Below, one piece after another: positions 54,675 through 62,866 of a stretch of 64,000 nucleotides of DNA. Location of the stretch: positions 1,197,001-1,261,000 of the forward strand of contig NZ_CP134772.1 in the NCBI RefSeq assembly GCF_031882575.1, in the 5' to 3' direction. This stretch comes from Pseudomonas sp. VD-NE ins (GTDB taxonomy: Bacteria > Pseudomonadota > Gammaproteobacteria > Pseudomonadales > Pseudomonadaceae). The position numbers and the translations under genes are program-made. Positions within the stretch are counted from its first letter, which is position 1. Each line of letters starts with the position of its first letter. The notes under the pieces were generated by a model, which was not told the DNA's origin, did no database searches, and was given only the letters and a program-made list of their open reading frames with translations.

Positions 54675-55232
54675 ATGACGACTGTATTTATTGCCGGCTC
54701 TATCAACATCAAGAACCTTGATCCGAAGGTTAAAGAGCGCATCAATAATATCGTGGCATCTGAGTTTGAGGTGGTGGTTGGGGATGCAGGTGGCGCCGAT
54801 ACCTCCATTCAGGAGTACCTGCTGAGTCTTGAACGATCCAGAACCACGGTGTTCTGCAGCGGTTCGGCACCGAGGAACAACCTCGGGCATTGGCCCGCGA
54901 GGACAGTCTATTCCAAACATTCGAAAGGGTCGAGAGCTTTCTTCACCGAAAAAGACGTCGTTATGGCCGAAGCAGCTGACTACGGTTTGATGATCTGGGA
55001 CGCAAAGAGTACCGGTACGCTCAGTAACGTCATTGAACTGTTGTCGAGAAAGAAGAAGTCGCTTGTTTTCGTCAACAAGGAAAAGGAATTCAAGGTGGTC
55101 GGAGACGTCAGTCAGCTCGAAGAATTGATTGCATTCATGTCCGATCACGCCAAGCAAAAAGCCAATGAAAAAATCAAACTGTTCGACCGTATTTCCCTGT
55201 TGAAGCACGATCAGGCGGAGCTTTCTTTTTGA
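54675..55232 (+). CDS. SLOG-like (YspA/DprA-type fold) protein
   Basis: A 185-residue protein. TTVFIAGSINIKNLDPKVKERI, then FEVVVGDAGGADTSIQEYL, resembles the nucleotide-binding start of SLOG-superfamily domains (YspA/DUF2493, DprA, YpsA), where a Gly-rich loop binds ligands or nucleotides. AADYGLMIWDAKSTGTLSNVIELL matches their later conserved Trp/Asp block with its GT. The C-terminus is a charged helix (DHAKQKANEKIKLFDRISLLKHD). SLOG proteins often act as nucleotide-derived signal sensors in defence systems, so its place behind RloA/RloB is notable, but a functional link is not shown. Base composition is less GC-rich than its neighbours, suggesting transfer. ATG 54675 has GGAAG upstream. 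Confidence 0.65.
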   Translation: MTTVFIAGSINIKNLDPKVKERINNIVASEFEVVVGDAGGADTSIQEYLLSLERSRTTVFCSGSAPRNNLGHWPARTVYSKHSKGSRAFFTEKDVVMAEAADYGLMIWDAKSTGTLSNVIELLSRKKKSLVFVNKEKEFKVVGDVSQLEELIAFMSDHAKQKANEKIKLFDRISLLKHDQAELSF

Positions 55233-55258
55233 TGAGGTTTCACGGCTTACCTGAACTC

Positions 55259-55279
55259 CGGCACCTTGTCGGTGCCGGG
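55259..55279. terminator. GC hairpin between convergent SLOG-like and permease genes
   Basis: CCGGCACC-TTGTC-GGTGCCGG is a perfect 8-bp stem with no T-run on either strand. A terminator role is possible but unproven. Confidence 0.4.
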
Positions 55280-55290
55280 ATCAAACGCTC

Positions 55291-56775
55291 TTAGCGACTC
55301 ACCTTCCACGCATCCCCAGCCGGCGCCTTGCCATGGTCATACGGCTTGCCAATCCACATATAAACCAGGCCCAAGCCAATAACGATCGCCGTGCTCAACA
55401 CCATCGCATAGTTCACATACCACGCCGCGTCCGGTGTGCGTGGCCAGGCCATGTTGATGATTGCGCCGACGCCGTACACCAGCGCGCCGATGTTCACCGG
55501 CCAGCCCCATGCGCCGAGGGTGAATTTGCCGCTCGGTTTCCAGCCTTTGCTGCGGGCGTACAGCGCGGCCAGCACGATCATCTGGAATGCGAGGTAGATG
55601 CCGATGGCGGCGAAGCTGACGATGGTGGCGACGGCGTCTTGCAGGAAGAAGCCGAGGGCGATGATCAGCGCGGGCAGGACGCCGGACACGAACAGTGCGG
55701 CAACCGGTACTTGGGTGGTAGGAGAAATCTTTTTCAGCAGTCGGCTGCCGATGACCATTTCATCGCGAGCGTAGGAGTACAGCAGACGGCTCGCCGCGGC
55801 TTGTAGGCTGATGACGCAGGAGATGAAGGAAATCATTACTACGCCCATCACCACTTTCGAACCGACCGGGCCGAAGGCGTTGTTGAGGATGGTGGTGACC
55901 GGGTCTTTGTCGGTGCCGTTGATCACCGCTTGCATGTCTGGCACAGCGAGGATCAGCGCGAGGCAGGCGAACATCGCCGCGATGCCGCCGATGTAGATGG
56001 TCATGCGCATGGCCACCGGGATTTTCGCGCTCGGGTTCGGGGTTTCTTCGGCGACGTCGCCGCAGGCCTCGAAGCCGTAGTAGAGGAACATCCCCGCCAA
56101 AGACGCCGTCAGGAATGCCGGCAGGTACGAGCCGTCGACGCTGATGTCGAAGGTGTTGAACAGCACGCTGAGCGGTTGATGGCGTTCGAATACCAGCAGG
56201 TACACGCCGACGATCACCGCGCCGACCAGTTCGCAGAGAAAACCGAACATGGCGATGCGCGCCAGCACTTTGGTGCCGCTGAGGTTGACCAGTGTGGCGA
56301 ACAGGGTCAGCACCAGGGCGATGACGATGTTGGTGTTGTTGCTCGGCTCAAAACCGAGCATCGCGGCCAGGTACGGGCCAGCGCCGACGGCAACTGCAGC
56401 AATGGTGACGCAGAGGGCGATGGAGTAGATCCAGCCGACCATCCATGCCCATTTTTTACCGACCAATCGGCGTGCCCAAGGGTAAACACCGCCGGAAATC
56501 GGGAACTGCGAGACCACTTCGCCGAAGATCAGGCACACCAGCAACTGGCCGCAACCGACCAGTAAGTAGGCCCAGAACATCGGTGGGCCGCCGGCGGCGA
56601 GGCACAGGCCGAAGAGGGTATAAACCCCTACGACCGGTGACAGATAAGTGAAGCCCAAGGCGAAGTTTTCCCACAGGCTCATGCTGCGGTTGAAGTTCGA
56701 GGTGTAGCCCAGTTTGCGCAGTTGTTCGGCATCGCTGTCGGCAACGGCTGCGGCGAGATCGGGTGAGGAACTCAT
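55291..56775 (-). CDS. APC family amino acid/polyamine permease
   Basis: A 494-residue inner-membrane permease with twelve predicted helices, of the GABA/choline-type amino acid transporter branch. Family marks are SNFNRSMSLWENFALGFTYLSPVVGVYTLFG, the GEVVSQFPISGGVYPWARRLVG segment in helix 3, and GFEACGDVAEETPNPSAKIP. It lies beside an aldehyde dehydrogenase and a polyamine-type ABC transporter on the same strand, so a substrate such as GABA, putrescine or a related amine is likely. ATG 56775; no signal peptide expected. Confidence 0.88.
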   Translation of the reverse strand: MSSSPDLAAAVADSDAEQLRKLGYTSNFNRSMSLWENFALGFTYLSPVVGVYTLFGLCLAAGGPPMFWAYLLVGCGQLLVCLIFGEVVSQFPISGGVYPWARRLVGKKWAWMVGWIYSIALCVTIAAVAVGAGPYLAAMLGFEPSNNTNIVIALVLTLFATLVNLSGTKVLARIAMFGFLCELVGAVIVGVYLLVFERHQPLSVLFNTFDISVDGSYLPAFLTASLAGMFLYYGFEACGDVAEETPNPSAKIPVAMRMTIYIGGIAAMFACLALILAVPDMQAVINGTDKDPVTTILNNAFGPVGSKVVMGVVMISFISCVISLQAAASRLLYSYARDEMVIGSRLLKKISPTTQVPVAALFVSGVLPALIIALGFFLQDAVATIVSFAAIGIYLAFQMIVLAALYARSKGWKPSGKFTLGAWGWPVNIGALVYGVGAIINMAWPRTPDAAWYVNYAMVLSTAIVIGLGLVYMWIGKPYDHGKAPAGDAWKVSR

Positions 56776-56919
56776 GTGTGTTTGCTCCGTGAAGTCGGCA
56801 GATTTCGGATGGCCGAGGCCGTGGCGGGGCCATGCAGGCGCCGCCCGGTTCGGTGGTTATTGTTTTGGGATCCTGGTGGTGCGTAATGCCGGTTTCCTTC
56901 CTGAAACCGGGATGACGCC

Positions 56920-56940
56920 TTCGCGAGCAGGCTCGCGAAG
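56920..56940. repeat. Compact REP hairpin
   Basis: TTCGCGAGCAGGCTCGCGAA is a nearly uninterrupted hairpin from the GCGAGCAGGCTCGC REP class, in the gap between the permease start and the aldehyde dehydrogenase end. Confidence 0.7.
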
Positions 56941-56951
56941 CTTGTAAAGGC

Positions 56952-58376
56952 TTAGTGCTTGAACATCACATGCCGAACCGTGGTGTAGTCCTCCAGCCCA
57001 TACATGGACATGTCCTTGCCGTAACCGGACAATTTCTGACCGCCATGGGGCATTTCGCTGACAAGCATGAAGTGCGTATTCACCCATGTGCAGCCGTACT
57101 GCAAACGCGCCGACATGCGATGCGCGCGTCCTACATCCGCTGTCCACACGGAGGACGCCAGGCCGTAGTCCGAATCGTTGGCCCATTCCAGTGCCTGTGC
57201 TTCATCAGTGAACTTTGTCACTGAAACCACCGGCCCAAACACTTCGCGACGCACGATCTCGTCGTCCTGCTGGGCATCGGCCAGTACGGTCGGTTCAAAG
57301 AAGAAGCCGTTACCGTCAACAGCCTTGCCACCAGTGATCAAACGAATGTGCGACTGCGCCACGGCGCGCTCGACAAACCCGGCAACACGGTCGCGATGTT
57401 GCGCAGTAATCAGCGGTCCCAGTTCAGTCGACGGATCATCCTGCAAACCGTATTTGATGCTGCTGACCGCCGCGCCGAGCTTCTCGACGAACTTGTCGTA
57501 GATGCCCTGCTGCGCGTAGATCCGGCACGCGGCGGTACAGTCCTGCCCGGCGTTGTAAAAACCAAAGGTACGAATGCCTTCCACCGCCGCATCGATATCG
57601 GCGTCATCGAAGATGATTACCGGCGCTTTACCGCCCAGCTCCATGTGCATGCGTTTAACGCTGTCGGCGGTGCTGGAAATGATGTTGGCACCCGTGGCGA
57701 TGGAGCCGGTCAGCGAAACCATGCGCACTTTCGGGTGAGTAACCAATGGGCTGCCAACGGTAGGACCGCGGCCAAACACCAGATTGAGTACACCGGCCGG
57801 GAAGATTTCCGACGCCAGTTCGGCCAGACGCAACGCGGTCAGCGGAGTTTGCTCCGACGGCTTGAGTACCACGGTATTACCGGCGGCCAGCGCCGGGGCG
57901 ATTTTCCAGGCGACCATCATCAGCGGGTAGTTCCACGGCGCGATGGAGGCGATCACGCCGACCGGGTCGCGGCGGATCATCGAGGTGTGGCCGGGCAGGT
58001 ATTCGCCAGCGGCCGAACCGCTCATGCAACGGCTGGCGCCGGCGAAGAAACGGAACACGTCGGCAATCGCCGGAATCTCGTCGTTGAGCGCGGCGCTGTA
58101 GGGTTTGCCGCAGTTGTCGGATTCGAGCTTGGCCAGTTCTTCGCCGTGGGCTTCGATGGCGTCGGCGAGCTTGAGCAGCAGCAGCGAACGGTCTTTCGGC
58201 GCGGTTTGCGACCAGTCGGCGAAAGCGTTATCGGCAGCGCGCACGGCGGCATCGACCTGGGCCTCAGTGGCTTCGTTGATTTCTACCAGGACTTCGCCAA
58301 GCGAGGGATTGAGCACTGGTTGCGCCGGGCCTTCGCCGTTGACCAGTTGGCCGTTGATCAGGAGTTTGGTTTGCAT
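56952..58376 (-). CDS. Gamma-aminobutyraldehyde dehydrogenase-like enzyme
   Basis: A 474-residue NAD(P)-dependent aldehyde dehydrogenase. Catalytic residues are the Glu in MELGGKAPV and the Cys in [43 protein letters not shown] is the cofactor region, and [16 protein letters not shown] closes the fold. The DCTA active site and this context match PatD/YdcW-type 4-aminobutanal oxidation in putrescine breakdown. ATG 58376 has AGGA eight bases upstream; the open frame to 58571 runs through a REPIN and is not used. A second, closely similar enzyme lies at 62858-64000. Confidence 0.9.
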   Translation of the reverse strand: MQTKLLINGQLVNGEGPAQPVLNPSLGEVLVEINEATEAQVDAAVRAADNAFADWSQTAPKDRSLLLLKLADAIEAHGEELAKLESDNCGKPYSAALNDEIPAIADVFRFFAGASRCMSGSAAGEYLPGHTSMIRRDPVGVIASIAPWNYPLMMVAWKIAPALAAGNTVVLKPSEQTPLTALRLAELASEIFPAGVLNLVFGRGPTVGSPLVTHPKVRMVSLTGSIATGANIISSTADSVKRMHMELGGKAPVIIFDDADIDAAVEGIRTFGFYNAGQDCTAACRIYAQQGIYDKFVEKLGAAVSSIKYGLQDDPSTELGPLITAQHRDRVAGFVERAVAQSHIRLITGGKAVDGNGFFFEPTVLADAQQDDEIVRREVFGPVVSVTKFTDEAQALEWANDSDYGLASSVWTADVGRAHRMSARLQYGCTWVNTHFMLVSEMPHGGQKLSGYGKDMSMYGLEDYTTVRHVMFKH

Positions 58377-58425
58377 GTCTGTTGTCCTCACTAACGCTTT
58401 TATTGTTCTGCCGAAACCGAACCCA

Positions 58426-58509
58426 TGTAGGAGCTGCCGAAGGCTGCGATCTTTTGATGTTGCTTTGAAGATCAAGATCAAAAGATCGCAGCCTTCGGCA
58501 GCTCCTACA
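58426..58509. repeat. REPIN, GTAGGAGCTGCCG class
   Basis: Inverted REP pair (TGTAGGAGCTGCCGAAGGCT and complement) between the aldehyde dehydrogenase and the permease gene upstream of it. Confidence 0.9.
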
Positions 58510-58536
58510 CGGGATTCGGTTTCTTCAGTTATTCGG

Positions 58537-59364
58537 TTATTTGCCGCCGCTGCCGGCAACGCTTTCGCCACCGCGCGTCAGGTAATACGCGCCGAGAATC
58601 GGCAGCATGGTCACCATCATCACCAGCATCGCGACGACGTTGGTCACCGGTACATCCCGTGGCCGGCTCAGTTGATTGAGCAGCCACAACGGCAACGTGC
58701 GTTCATGCCCGGCGGTAAACGTGGTGACGATGATCTCGTCGAACGAAAGCGCAAACGCCAACATGCCCCCGGCCAGCAACGCCGAACCAAGGTTCGGCAG
58801 GATGATGTAGCGAAAGGTCTGCCAGCCATCGGCGCCGAGGTCCATCGAGGCCTCGATCAAACTGTGCGAAGTCCGGCGCAGGCGGGCGATGACATTGTTG
58901 TAAACGATCACCACACAGAAGGTCGCGTGGCCGACGATGATGGTGAACATCCCCGGCTCGATGCCCAGCGTCTTGAACGTCGCCAGCAAGGCGATCCCGG
59001 TGATGATCCCCGGCAGCGCAATCGGCAAAATCAGCATCAGCGAAATGCCTTGTTTGCCGAAGAAATCCCGGCGGTACAAAGCGGCCGATGCGAGTGTGCC
59101 AAGCACCATCGCAATCAACGTGGCGATAGCTGCGATCTGCAATGAAAGCTTGATTGACTCCAGTACATCCGGCCGCGAAAACGCCACGCTGAACCAGTGC
59201 AATGTGAAGCCCTTCGGCGGAAAGCTGAACGCGGCTTCTTCAGTGTTGAAGGCGTAAAGGAAGATGATCAGGATCGGGAAGTGCAGAAACACCAACCCGC
59301 CCCAGGCTGCGATTTTCAGGCCCAGTGAGGCTTTCTCCCCCTGCTTTTCTGAATTAGAGCGCAT
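58537..59364 (-). CDS. ydcV: ABC transporter permease, YdcV/PotC-like
   Basis: A 275-residue inner-membrane subunit with six predicted helices of the spermidine/putrescine type. [21 protein letters not shown] is the first helix. The cytosolic EAA loop reads [28 protein letters not shown], where the ATPase docks. It overlaps the upstream permease gene by 11 bases, so the two are translated together. Last gene of the ydcSTUV-like operon. Symbol by analogy with E. coli. Confidence 0.88.
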   Translation of the reverse strand: MRSNSEKQGEKASLGLKIAAWGGLVFLHFPILIIFLYAFNTEEAAFSFPPKGFTLHWFSVAFSRPDVLESIKLSLQIAAIATLIAMVLGTLASAALYRRDFFGKQGISLMLILPIALPGIITGIALLATFKTLGIEPGMFTIIVGHATFCVVIVYNNVIARLRRTSHSLIEASMDLGADGWQTFRYIILPNLGSALLAGGMLAFALSFDEIIVTTFTAGHERTLPLWLLNQLSRPRDVPVTNVVAMLVMMVTMLPILGAYYLTRGGESVAGSGGK

Positions 59365-60289
59365 CGAAAGCCCCCAGTCGTTTGACGATGGACAGGTAAA
59401 CCGCGATCAACACAATCGGCACCAGCGTGAATGCCGCCGCCATCGGCATGTTGCCGATCGCACCTTGCTGCGCATACACCATGCTGCCGACGAAGTAGCC
59501 CGGCGGCCCGACCAGTTGCGGCACGATGAAGTCGCCCAGGGTCAGCGAAAACGTGAAGATCGAACCGGCGGCGATGCCCGGAATCGACAGCGGCAAAATC
59601 ACCTGCATAAAGGTCTGACGCGGCTTCGCACCAAGGTCAGCGGAGGCCTGCAGCAGCGACGGCGGCAGACGTTCCAGCGACGCCTGAATCGGCAGGATCA
59701 TGAACGGCAGCCAGATATAGACAAACACCATGAACCGCCCCAGATGCGAGGTCGACAAGGTGCTGCCGCCGACGCCGGGAATCCCCAGAATGAACTGCAA
59801 CACTGGCTCCAGCCCCAAGTGCTGCACGAACCATTGCGCCACGCCGCCCTTGGCCAACAGCAACGTCCACGCGTAAGCCTTGACGATGTAACTGGCCCAC
59901 ATTGGCATCATCACCGCGATGTAGAAAAACGCCTTGGTCTTGCCCGTGGTGTAGCGCGCCATGTAGTAGGCGATCGGGAACGCGACGATGGCGCTGGCAA
60001 TCGACACAACGATGGCCATGCTCAGCGTGCGCAGGATGATGTCGAAGTTCGACGGCTGAAACAGCGCAGCAAAATTCGCCAGGGTCAGGTCAGGCGTGAC
60101 CGCCATGGTGAAGTCGTCGAAGGTGTAGAAACCTTGCCACAACAGCACCAGCAGCGAGCCGAGATAAATCGCGCCGAACCACAGCAACGGCGGCACCAGC
60201 AGCATCGACAGATACAGGTTAGGCTTGCGGTAGAGCAGGTTGGAAAACCTGCGCAACGGCGGCGATGCAGTCATCGCGAGCGTGCTCAT
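59354..60289 (-). CDS. ydcU: ABC transporter permease, YdcU/PotB-like
   Basis: A 311-residue partner permease. [31 protein letters not shown] opens the membrane domain; the EAA loop is [31 protein letters not shown]. Start ATG 60289 comes one base after the stop of the ATPase gene (TGACATG), showing tight coupling; the longer frame to 60325 would overlap that gene. Forms the channel with the YdcV-like subunit. Confidence 0.88.
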   Translation of the reverse strand: MSTLAMTASPPLRRFSNLLYRKPNLYLSMLLVPPLLWFGAIYLGSLLVLLWQGFYTFDDFTMAVTPDLTLANFAALFQPSNFDIILRTLSMAIVVSIASAIVAFPIAYYMARYTTGKTKAFFYIAVMMPMWASYIVKAYAWTLLLAKGGVAQWFVQHLGLEPVLQFILGIPGVGGSTLSTSHLGRFMVFVYIWLPFMILPIQASLERLPPSLLQASADLGAKPRQTFMQVILPLSIPGIAAGSIFTFSLTLGDFIVPQLVGPPGYFVGSMVYAQQGAIGNMPMAAAFTLVPIVLIAVYLSIVKRLGAFDAL

Positions 60290-60290
60290 G

Positions 60291-61328
60291 TCACACCCCG
60301 CTCGCCACGGTGTCGTGCAACGCAATCATCGCTTCCCGCGCCCAACGTGCGCTCAGGCGCTGGCCGGTCTGATGCTGCGCGCTGCTGTCGATCCACTGAT
60401 TGTTGGCGTGGCTGATGCTCAGGGTCTGGCCGTTTTCCAGCTTCAGTTCATAACGCGTGGCGCTGCCCTGATACTGGATGTCGTGGAGCAGACCGCTGAC
60501 TTCGATTTCGTGACTGGCCAGCGGGCCTTCGGCAAACCGCACGTGTTCCGGGCGGATTGAAAACGGCTGCGGATGGCCGCTTATTTCCCGGGCCAGATCG
60601 CCGCGAATGACGTTCGAGGTGCCGACGAATTCAGCGACAAATGTGGTGGTCGGTTTCATGTACAGATTGCGCGGCGTGTCGACCTGTTCGATGCGGCCCT
60701 TGTTGAACACGGCGACGCGATCGGACATCGACAGCGCTTCGGTTTGATCGTGAGTGACGAAGATGAAGGTGATGCCGAGTTGGCGTTGCAGCTTCTTCAG
60801 TTCGCTTTGCATTTGCTCGCGAAGTTTCAGATCGAGCGCACCCAAAGGCTCATCGAGCAACAGCACGCGCGGACGATTGACCAAGGCGCGGGCGAGGGCG
60901 ACACGCTGGCGCTGACCGCCGGACAACTGCACCGGTTTGCGCGCGCCGTAACCGCCGAGGGCGACCATGTCCAAGGCTTCTTCGGCGCGCTTGTGTCGTT
61001 CGGTTTTGCCGACGCCTTTGACCTTTAAACCGTAGGCGACGTTGTCGAGGACGTTCATGTGCGGGAACAGCGCGTAATCCTGAAACACCGTGTTGACGTC
61101 ACGCTGATACGGCGGCAACCCGGCCGCTTCGACGCCGTGGATGCGGATCGAGCCGGCGCTCGGTTGTTCGAACCCGGCGATCAGGCGCAGGCAGGTGGTT
61201 TTGCCCGAGCCGGATGGGCCGAGCATGGAAAAGAACTCGCCGTCCTCGATATCGATGGAGACCCGGTCAACGGCTTTGACGTCGCCGAACTGCCGGGAAA
61301 CGTTGGTGAACTGGACTGCAAGCGTCAT
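60291..61328 (-). CDS. ydcT: ABC transporter ATP-binding protein, YdcT/PotA-like
   Basis: A 345-residue ATPase driving polyamine-type uptake. Walker A is GPSGSGKTT, the Q-loop VFQDYALFPHMNV, the signature LSGGQRQRVALARAL, Walker B VLLLDEPLGALD, and the switch His is in FVTHDQTEA. A C-terminal TOBE regulatory domain follows (about 240-340, IRPEHVRF). ATG 61328 has GGAG nine bases upstream. The frame open to 61517 passes through REP and GAGGG repeats and is not coding. Confidence 0.92.
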   Translation of the reverse strand: MTLAVQFTNVSRQFGDVKAVDRVSIDIEDGEFFSMLGPSGSGKTTCLRLIAGFEQPSAGSIRIHGVEAAGLPPYQRDVNTVFQDYALFPHMNVLDNVAYGLKVKGVGKTERHKRAEEALDMVALGGYGARKPVQLSGGQRQRVALARALVNRPRVLLLDEPLGALDLKLREQMQSELKKLQRQLGITFIFVTHDQTEALSMSDRVAVFNKGRIEQVDTPRNLYMKPTTTFVAEFVGTSNVIRGDLAREISGHPQPFSIRPEHVRFAEGPLASHEIEVSGLLHDIQYQGSATRYELKLENGQTLSISHANNQWIDSSAQHQTGQRLSARWAREAMIALHDTVASGV

Positions 61329-61377
61329 GGTGCGGTGCTCCGGTAAAGCGGGCTTCAAAAAAGTCGTGTGTGCGTCG

Positions 61378-61408
61378 AAAAGATCGCAGCCTGCGGCAGC
61401 TCCTACAG
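61378..61408. repeat. Single REP unit, GTAGGAGCTGCCG class
   Basis: One reverse-oriented unit (AAAAGATCGCAGCCTGCGGC and onwards) in the gap between the binding-protein gene and the ATPase gene. Confidence 0.85.
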
Positions 61409-61436
61409 TAGGTGTGCAGGGCGCTGAGATTGCTTT

Positions 61437-61580
61437 TAGCTCCCTCTCCCTCCGGGAGAGGGCGGGGGGTGAGGGTGGCGGTTTCGGACTTTGCTCTGAG
61501 ATCAAGAGTAAAGGCAAAAGCTACCCCCTCACCCCAGCCCTCTCCCCCAGGGGGGCGAGGGGGAAAGGGAGCTCGACCGA
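61437..61580. repeat. GAGGG-bordered repeat within the ydcSTUV-like operon
   Basis: Bordered by CTCCCTCTCCCTCCGGGAGA on the left and CCCTCTCCCCCAGGGGGGCG on the right. The interior differs from the copies at 12 and 23.3 kb. With the REP unit it forms the 265-bp spacer between the ydcS- and ydcT-like genes. Confidence 0.65.
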
Positions 61581-61593
61581 GTCGCTCCCGGGC

Positions 61594-62745
61594 TTAGCGG
61601 CCGCCCATGATCGCGATGTAGTCCTGGGTCCAGCGGCTATACGGCACAAATTTGCCACCCTCAGCCTGCGGGGTTTTCCAGAAGGCGATCTTGTCGAACT
61701 GGTCGAAGCCGTTGGTCTTGCAACCTTCCGCGCCAAGCAACTCACTCTCCTTGCACGCCGCTGGCACCGCCGGCAACGAACCAAACCACGCCGCCACATC
61801 ACCCTGGACTTTCGGTTTCAGCGACCAGTCCATCCACTTGTAAGCGCAATTCGGATGCTTGGCCTCGGCGTGCAACATCGTGGTATCAGCCCAACCCGTG
61901 GCGCCTTCTTTCGGAATGGTCGAAGCGATCGGCTGCTTCTCGTTCATCAAACCGTTGACCTGATACGGCCAGGCACTCGACGCCACCACGCCTTCGTTTT
62001 TGAAGTCGCTCATCTGTACCGTGGTGTCATGCCAGTAGCGGTGGATCAGCGGCTGCTGCGCGCGCAACAGATCGAGCACGGCTTTATATTGATCTTCGGT
62101 GAGCTGGTACGGATCCTTGATGCCCAATTCAGGCTTGGTCGATTTCAGATACAACGCCGCATCGGCGATGTAGATCGGCCCGTCATAGGCCTGCACGCGG
62201 CCTTTGTTCGACTTGCCATCGGGCAGATCCTGCGCGGAAAACACCACGTTCCAACTGGTCGGTGCGGTCTTGAATACGTTGGTGTTGTACATCAGCACGT
62301 TCGGACCCCACTGGTACGGGGTGCCGTAAGTCTGCTGGTTCACCACGTACCACGGCGCGTCTTTGAGGCGTGGGTCGAGGGTGTTCCAGTTCGGGATCAA
62401 CGCGGTGTTGATCGGTTGCACACGCTTGCCGACGATCAACCGCAACGAGGCATCGCCCGACGCAGTGACCAGGTCATAACCGCCCTTGGCCATCAGGCTG
62501 ACCATTTCGTCTGAGGTCGCCGCCGTCTTCACATTGACCTTGCAGCCGGTTTCTTTTTCGAAACCGGTCACCCAGTCGTAGGCCTTGTCGCTCTCGCCAC
62601 GTTCGATGTAACCCGGCCACGCAACGATATCCAGCTGACCTTCGCCAGCACCGACAGCCTTCAACGGCTCGGCCGCTTGCAGGCTGGCACTGGCCAGCAG
62701 GGCCGTGGTGATTGCACTGAGCAGTGCGGTCTTGTGCACGAACAT
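61594..62745 (-). CDS. ydcS: Periplasmic polyamine-type solute-binding protein, YdcS-like
   Basis: A 383-residue periplasmic protein. The signal peptide is MFVHKTALLSAITTALLASASLQA. The mature part is the PotD/family 1 fold: LDIVAWPGYIERGE, WVTGFEKETGCKVNVK, LMAKGGYDLVTASGDASLRLIV, and VLMYNTNVFKTAP. It delivers substrate to the YdcU/YdcV-like permease. ATG 62745 has GAGG eight bases upstream. It is the first gene of the transporter set. The substrate is probably putrescine, GABA or a similar amine, judged from the flanking aldehyde dehydrogenases. Confidence 0.9.
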   Translation of the reverse strand: MFVHKTALLSAITTALLASASLQAAEPLKAVGAGEGQLDIVAWPGYIERGESDKAYDWVTGFEKETGCKVNVKTAATSDEMVSLMAKGGYDLVTASGDASLRLIVGKRVQPINTALIPNWNTLDPRLKDAPWYVVNQQTYGTPYQWGPNVLMYNTNVFKTAPTSWNVVFSAQDLPDGKSNKGRVQAYDGPIYIADAALYLKSTKPELGIKDPYQLTEDQYKAVLDLLRAQQPLIHRYWHDTTVQMSDFKNEGVVASSAWPYQVNGLMNEKQPIASTIPKEGATGWADTTMLHAEAKHPNCAYKWMDWSLKPKVQGDVAAWFGSLPAVPAACKESELLGAEGCKTNGFDQFDKIAFWKTPQAEGGKFVPYSRWTQDYIAIMGGR

Positions 62746-62785
62746 GAGACACACCTCTTCGTTTTTTAGATTTCTGTTAAGAGTA

Positions 62786-62866
62786 GTCGCAAGCTGCAAG
62801 CCCCAAGCTGCAAGACACAGCGGATTTGCTTTTAACTTGCGGCTTGTAGCTCGCCGCTTAAAGCTC
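62786..62866. repeat. Dispersed hairpin element, copy 2
   Basis: Shares CTTGCGGCTTGTAGCTCG and the flanking arm sequences with the element at 38981-39063, in the same orientation. It lies between the second aldehyde dehydrogenase and the ydcS-like gene. Confidence 0.75.

Noticed and set aside
12967..58509. Regularly recurring inverted 20-30-mers considered as CRISPR repeats
   Set aside because: They are scattered inverted REP pairs without regular spacers, and no cas genes occur.
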